Shown piece after piece: positions 6,957 through 8,507 of a stretch of 8,507 nucleotides of DNA. The notes under the pieces were generated by a model that ran no database searches, was not told where the DNA came from, and saw nothing but the letters and a program-made list of their open reading frames with translations. Each line of letters begins with the position of its first letter. The first letter of the stretch is position 1. Origin of the DNA: an uncultured Bacteroidota bacterium (lineage in GTDB: Bacteria; Bacteroidota; Bacteroidia; B-17B0; Aurantibacillaceae). The position numbers and the translations under genes were made by a program. The stretch covers positions 1 through 8,507 of the forward strand of contig CAIXZI010000263.1 of NCBI GenBank assembly GCA_903923915.1, written 5' to 3'.

Positions 6957-8036
6957 TTATAATCTTCTGAATAAATCTTTTATATAATCTAAATTAACTT
7001 TTTGTTGCCAGTTGTCGCCAAAAGCATGGTGCCACATAAATGGGAGGTTGATAGAAACATTTGCCATGGCGGTTATCGTTTCTTCGTTCCAATCTTTACT
7101 TAAATTTTGCGGCAACACAATTTTATGTTTGGCAATCATTTGCATAAACTCACTATGCCCTTTTAAATAAATATCGCCCAGATGTTGGAAGATGATGCAG
7201 TTTGCATAACAGTGACGCGTACCTAAAATTTTAGATAAACCATAACTCAAGGCGTGGCAAACACCAACTTCGCTATACGTTAAACTTAAGCCACCCATTA
7301 AAGATGCAACCATTAATTTATCATTATTCTCAGGGGTTTGACCTGCCTTATCACCTAAATAAATTTCTCTGCAAAGTTTTAACGATTGCTCGCCATAGGC
7401 TAAACTAAACGCATTATTACGAATGCCAGTTTCGCTTTCAATGCAATGAATGTAAGTATCCATACCTGTATAAAACCACCAATCGGTTGGTACACTGGCA
7501 ATTAGTTCAGGATCTAAAATAACCTGATTGAAAACCGTCCAATCGCATTTTAAACCTAATTTTTTTTCAGGTCCGGTAAGTACGGCTGTCATTGAAACTT
7601 CGGCACCTGTACCCGAAATTGTTGGCACACCTAAATGATAAACGCCCGCTTTTTTTATCAGATTTAATCCTTGGTATAATGTAGAAGAACCTTCGTTGGT
7701 TAACATCAACGATAAAGCTTTTGCAATATCCATAATACTTCCACCACCAATACCAATCACGCCGCTAGGCAATCCTTTCTTTGTTAGAATTTCATTGCGT
7801 AATGAATCTATTTGTTCGGTAGTTGGCTCGTGCGGATCAACATCTATGTAATAAATTAAATCCTCAGGTTTGTTTTGCAGTTTGCTTGATAAATCTTTTC
7901 CCTTAAAATAATTATCTACTACGTAAACAAAATAGTGGTTGTTTTCTTTACGAACAGGTTCAACGGTTTCTGCTAATTGCGAGAACGAACCACGACCGTA
8001 AGTTACTTTATCAATGTTCTTAAAATTTTTATGCAT
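6957..8036 (-). CDS. kdnB: Iron-type alcohol dehydrogenase homologue, probable Kdo 8-oxidase (KdnB-like)
   Basis: A 359-residue cytoplasmic enzyme of the iron-containing alcohol dehydrogenase family. The dinucleotide site is IGIGGGSIMDIAKAL (94-108), followed by the PTISGTGAEVS signature (138-148). Metal ligands appear intact: Asp193 and His197 in GMDTYIHCIE, His261 in GVCHALSYGL, and His275 in TRHCYANC. The opening NFKNIDKVTYGRGSF resembles my memory of Shewanella KdnB, which oxidises the C8 hydroxyl of Kdo to the aldehyde before amination. The specific call comes from this resemblance plus context: an aminotransferase gene overlaps its start, and kdsA follows. An ordinary alcohol or glycerol dehydrogenase would not be expected in such company. 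The family is certain; the substrate is inferred. The ATG overlaps the upstream gene's end by 8 bases (ATGCATAA). Confidence 0.85.
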   Translation of the reverse strand: MHKNFKNIDKVTYGRGSFSQLAETVEPVRKENNHYFVYVVDNYFKGKDLSSKLQNKPEDLIYYIDVDPHEPTTEQIDSLRNEILTKKGLPSGVIGIGGGSIMDIAKALSLMLTNEGSSTLYQGLNLIKKAGVYHLGVPTISGTGAEVSMTAVLTGPEKKLGLKCDWTVFNQVILDPELIASVPTDWWFYTGMDTYIHCIESETGIRNNAFSLAYGEQSLKLCREIYLGDKAGQTPENNDKLMVASLMGGLSLTYSEVGVCHALSYGLSKILGTRHCYANCIIFQHLGDIYLKGHSEFMQMIAKHKIVLPQNLSKDWNEETITAMANVSINLPFMWHHAFGDNWQQKVNLDYIKDLFRRL

Positions 8037-8507
8037 GAACAGGTTTCATTGCTTTAGTAACACATTCAGAAATTTTTGAAGCCAATGTTTTCATGTCTTC
8101 TTCCGTCCATTTATATTTTATGCCGAAAGAAATTAAACGCCCAATTACTTCTTGTGTTTTTGGCAACTGTAAGTTTTTATAATCTTGCGGAGCACCTAAA
8201 ACTTGTATAGGTAGTTTAGATGCTGTGCGTAATTCTTTAATATGATCCCATTGATTAATGAAATGATACATGTTTAAAAACCAATAATCAAAACCAACAA
8301 CACCTGCCTTATTCATTTCATCTACGGTGCGTTTTGCGGTTTCGGTATCAGGTAATAATAAATTTAAAAACGTAGCCGAATCGCCACTAGGATCAGGTAG
8401 AGTAGCAAAACCAATACCTGCAGTTTTTGATAATTCGTTTACTAAAAACTGTTTATTGTGTCTGTTTTTCTCTTTAATAGCAGGCACTTTGCGGGTTTGT
8501 GCTACAC
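8029..8507 (-). CDS. kdnA: PLP-dependent aminotransferase, C-terminal fragment, probable 8-amino-Kdo transaminase (KdnA-like)
   Basis: The last 158 residues of a protein whose frame is open to the right edge; the GTG at 8487 is an internal Val codon, with VAQTRK encoded before it. The piece has the layout of the small C-terminal domain of DegT/DnrJ/EryC1 sugar aminotransferases: a segment rich in Leu and Pro (FLNLLLPDTETA), a V-x-GF-DYWFLNMYHF region, and a closing LPKTQEVIGRLISFGIKYKWTEEDM that corresponds to the family's final substrate-pocket strand and helix. The catalytic Lys and the PLP site lie outside the window and cannot be checked. Its stop overlaps the kdnB start by 8 bases. In Shewanella, KdnA aminates the 8-aldehyde made by KdnB, using PLP and glutamate, to give Kdo8N. 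The assignment leans partly on that pairing. Confidence 0.8.
   Translation of the reverse strand, partial: VAQTRKVPAIKEKNRHNKQFLVNELSKTAGIGFATLPDPSGDSATFLNLLLPDTETAKRTVDEMNKAGVVGFDYWFLNMYHFINQWDHIKELRTASKLPIQVLGAPQDYKNLQLPKTQEVIGRLISFGIKYKWTEEDMKTLASKISECVTKAMKPVHA

Noticed and set aside
8029..8487. A short complete gene beginning at GTG 8487
   Set aside because: The frame stays open to the window edge with protein-like sequence before the GTG, so this is the C-terminal part of a longer aminotransferase and not a small gene.

Overview
The window looks like a chromosomal core segment of a member of the Bacteroidota. The evidence is its AT-rich composition, A-rich start regions with no clear Shine-Dalgarno sequences, a promoter candidate of the TTTG/TAnnTTTG type, and protein sequences of Bacteroidota character (inference from the sequence; no search was possible). 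Every protein-coding gene I can see is intact except the two cut by the window edges. There is no insertion sequence, phage gene, tRNA, rRNA or CRISPR array.

Left arm (+ strand, 1-3157): the end of a respiratory complex I operon, in the order nuoL (C-terminus only), nuoM, nuoN. These are the three antiporter-like, proton-pumping membrane subunits, packed with 4 and 16 bases between them. The operon ends at nuoN, only 13 bases from an opposing gene.

Middle (- strand, 3171-6012): read in transcription order from the right, this holds a 12-helix amino-acid permease of the APC superfamily (CAT/YfnA-like), a thioredoxin (trxA) and a soluble DUF58 protein with a von Willebrand A-type metal site. 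A plausible promoter lies ahead of trxA. The 60 bases between trxA and the DUF58 gene hold a compact set of direct and inverted copies of an ACAGG-containing motif.

Right arm (- strand, 6063-8507): a lipopolysaccharide inner-core sugar cluster. Transcription enters from the right edge with the C-terminal part of a PLP-dependent aminotransferase (KdnA-like). It overlaps by 8 bases the start of an iron-type alcohol dehydrogenase homologue (KdnB-like), which is followed by kdsA, Kdo-8-phosphate synthase of the metal-dependent class. Together the genes suggest that Kdo is made and then converted to 8-amino-3,8-dideoxy-manno-octulosonate (Kdo8N), a modification characterised in Shewanella. A short widespread intergenic repeat, recognisable by its spurious 'RQAQDD' translation, sits between kdnB and kdsA.

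The most biologically distinctive content is the Kdo8N-type cluster. The rest is conserved housekeeping. I found no clear sign of an undescribed system; the two short repeat arrangements are the least explained parts.
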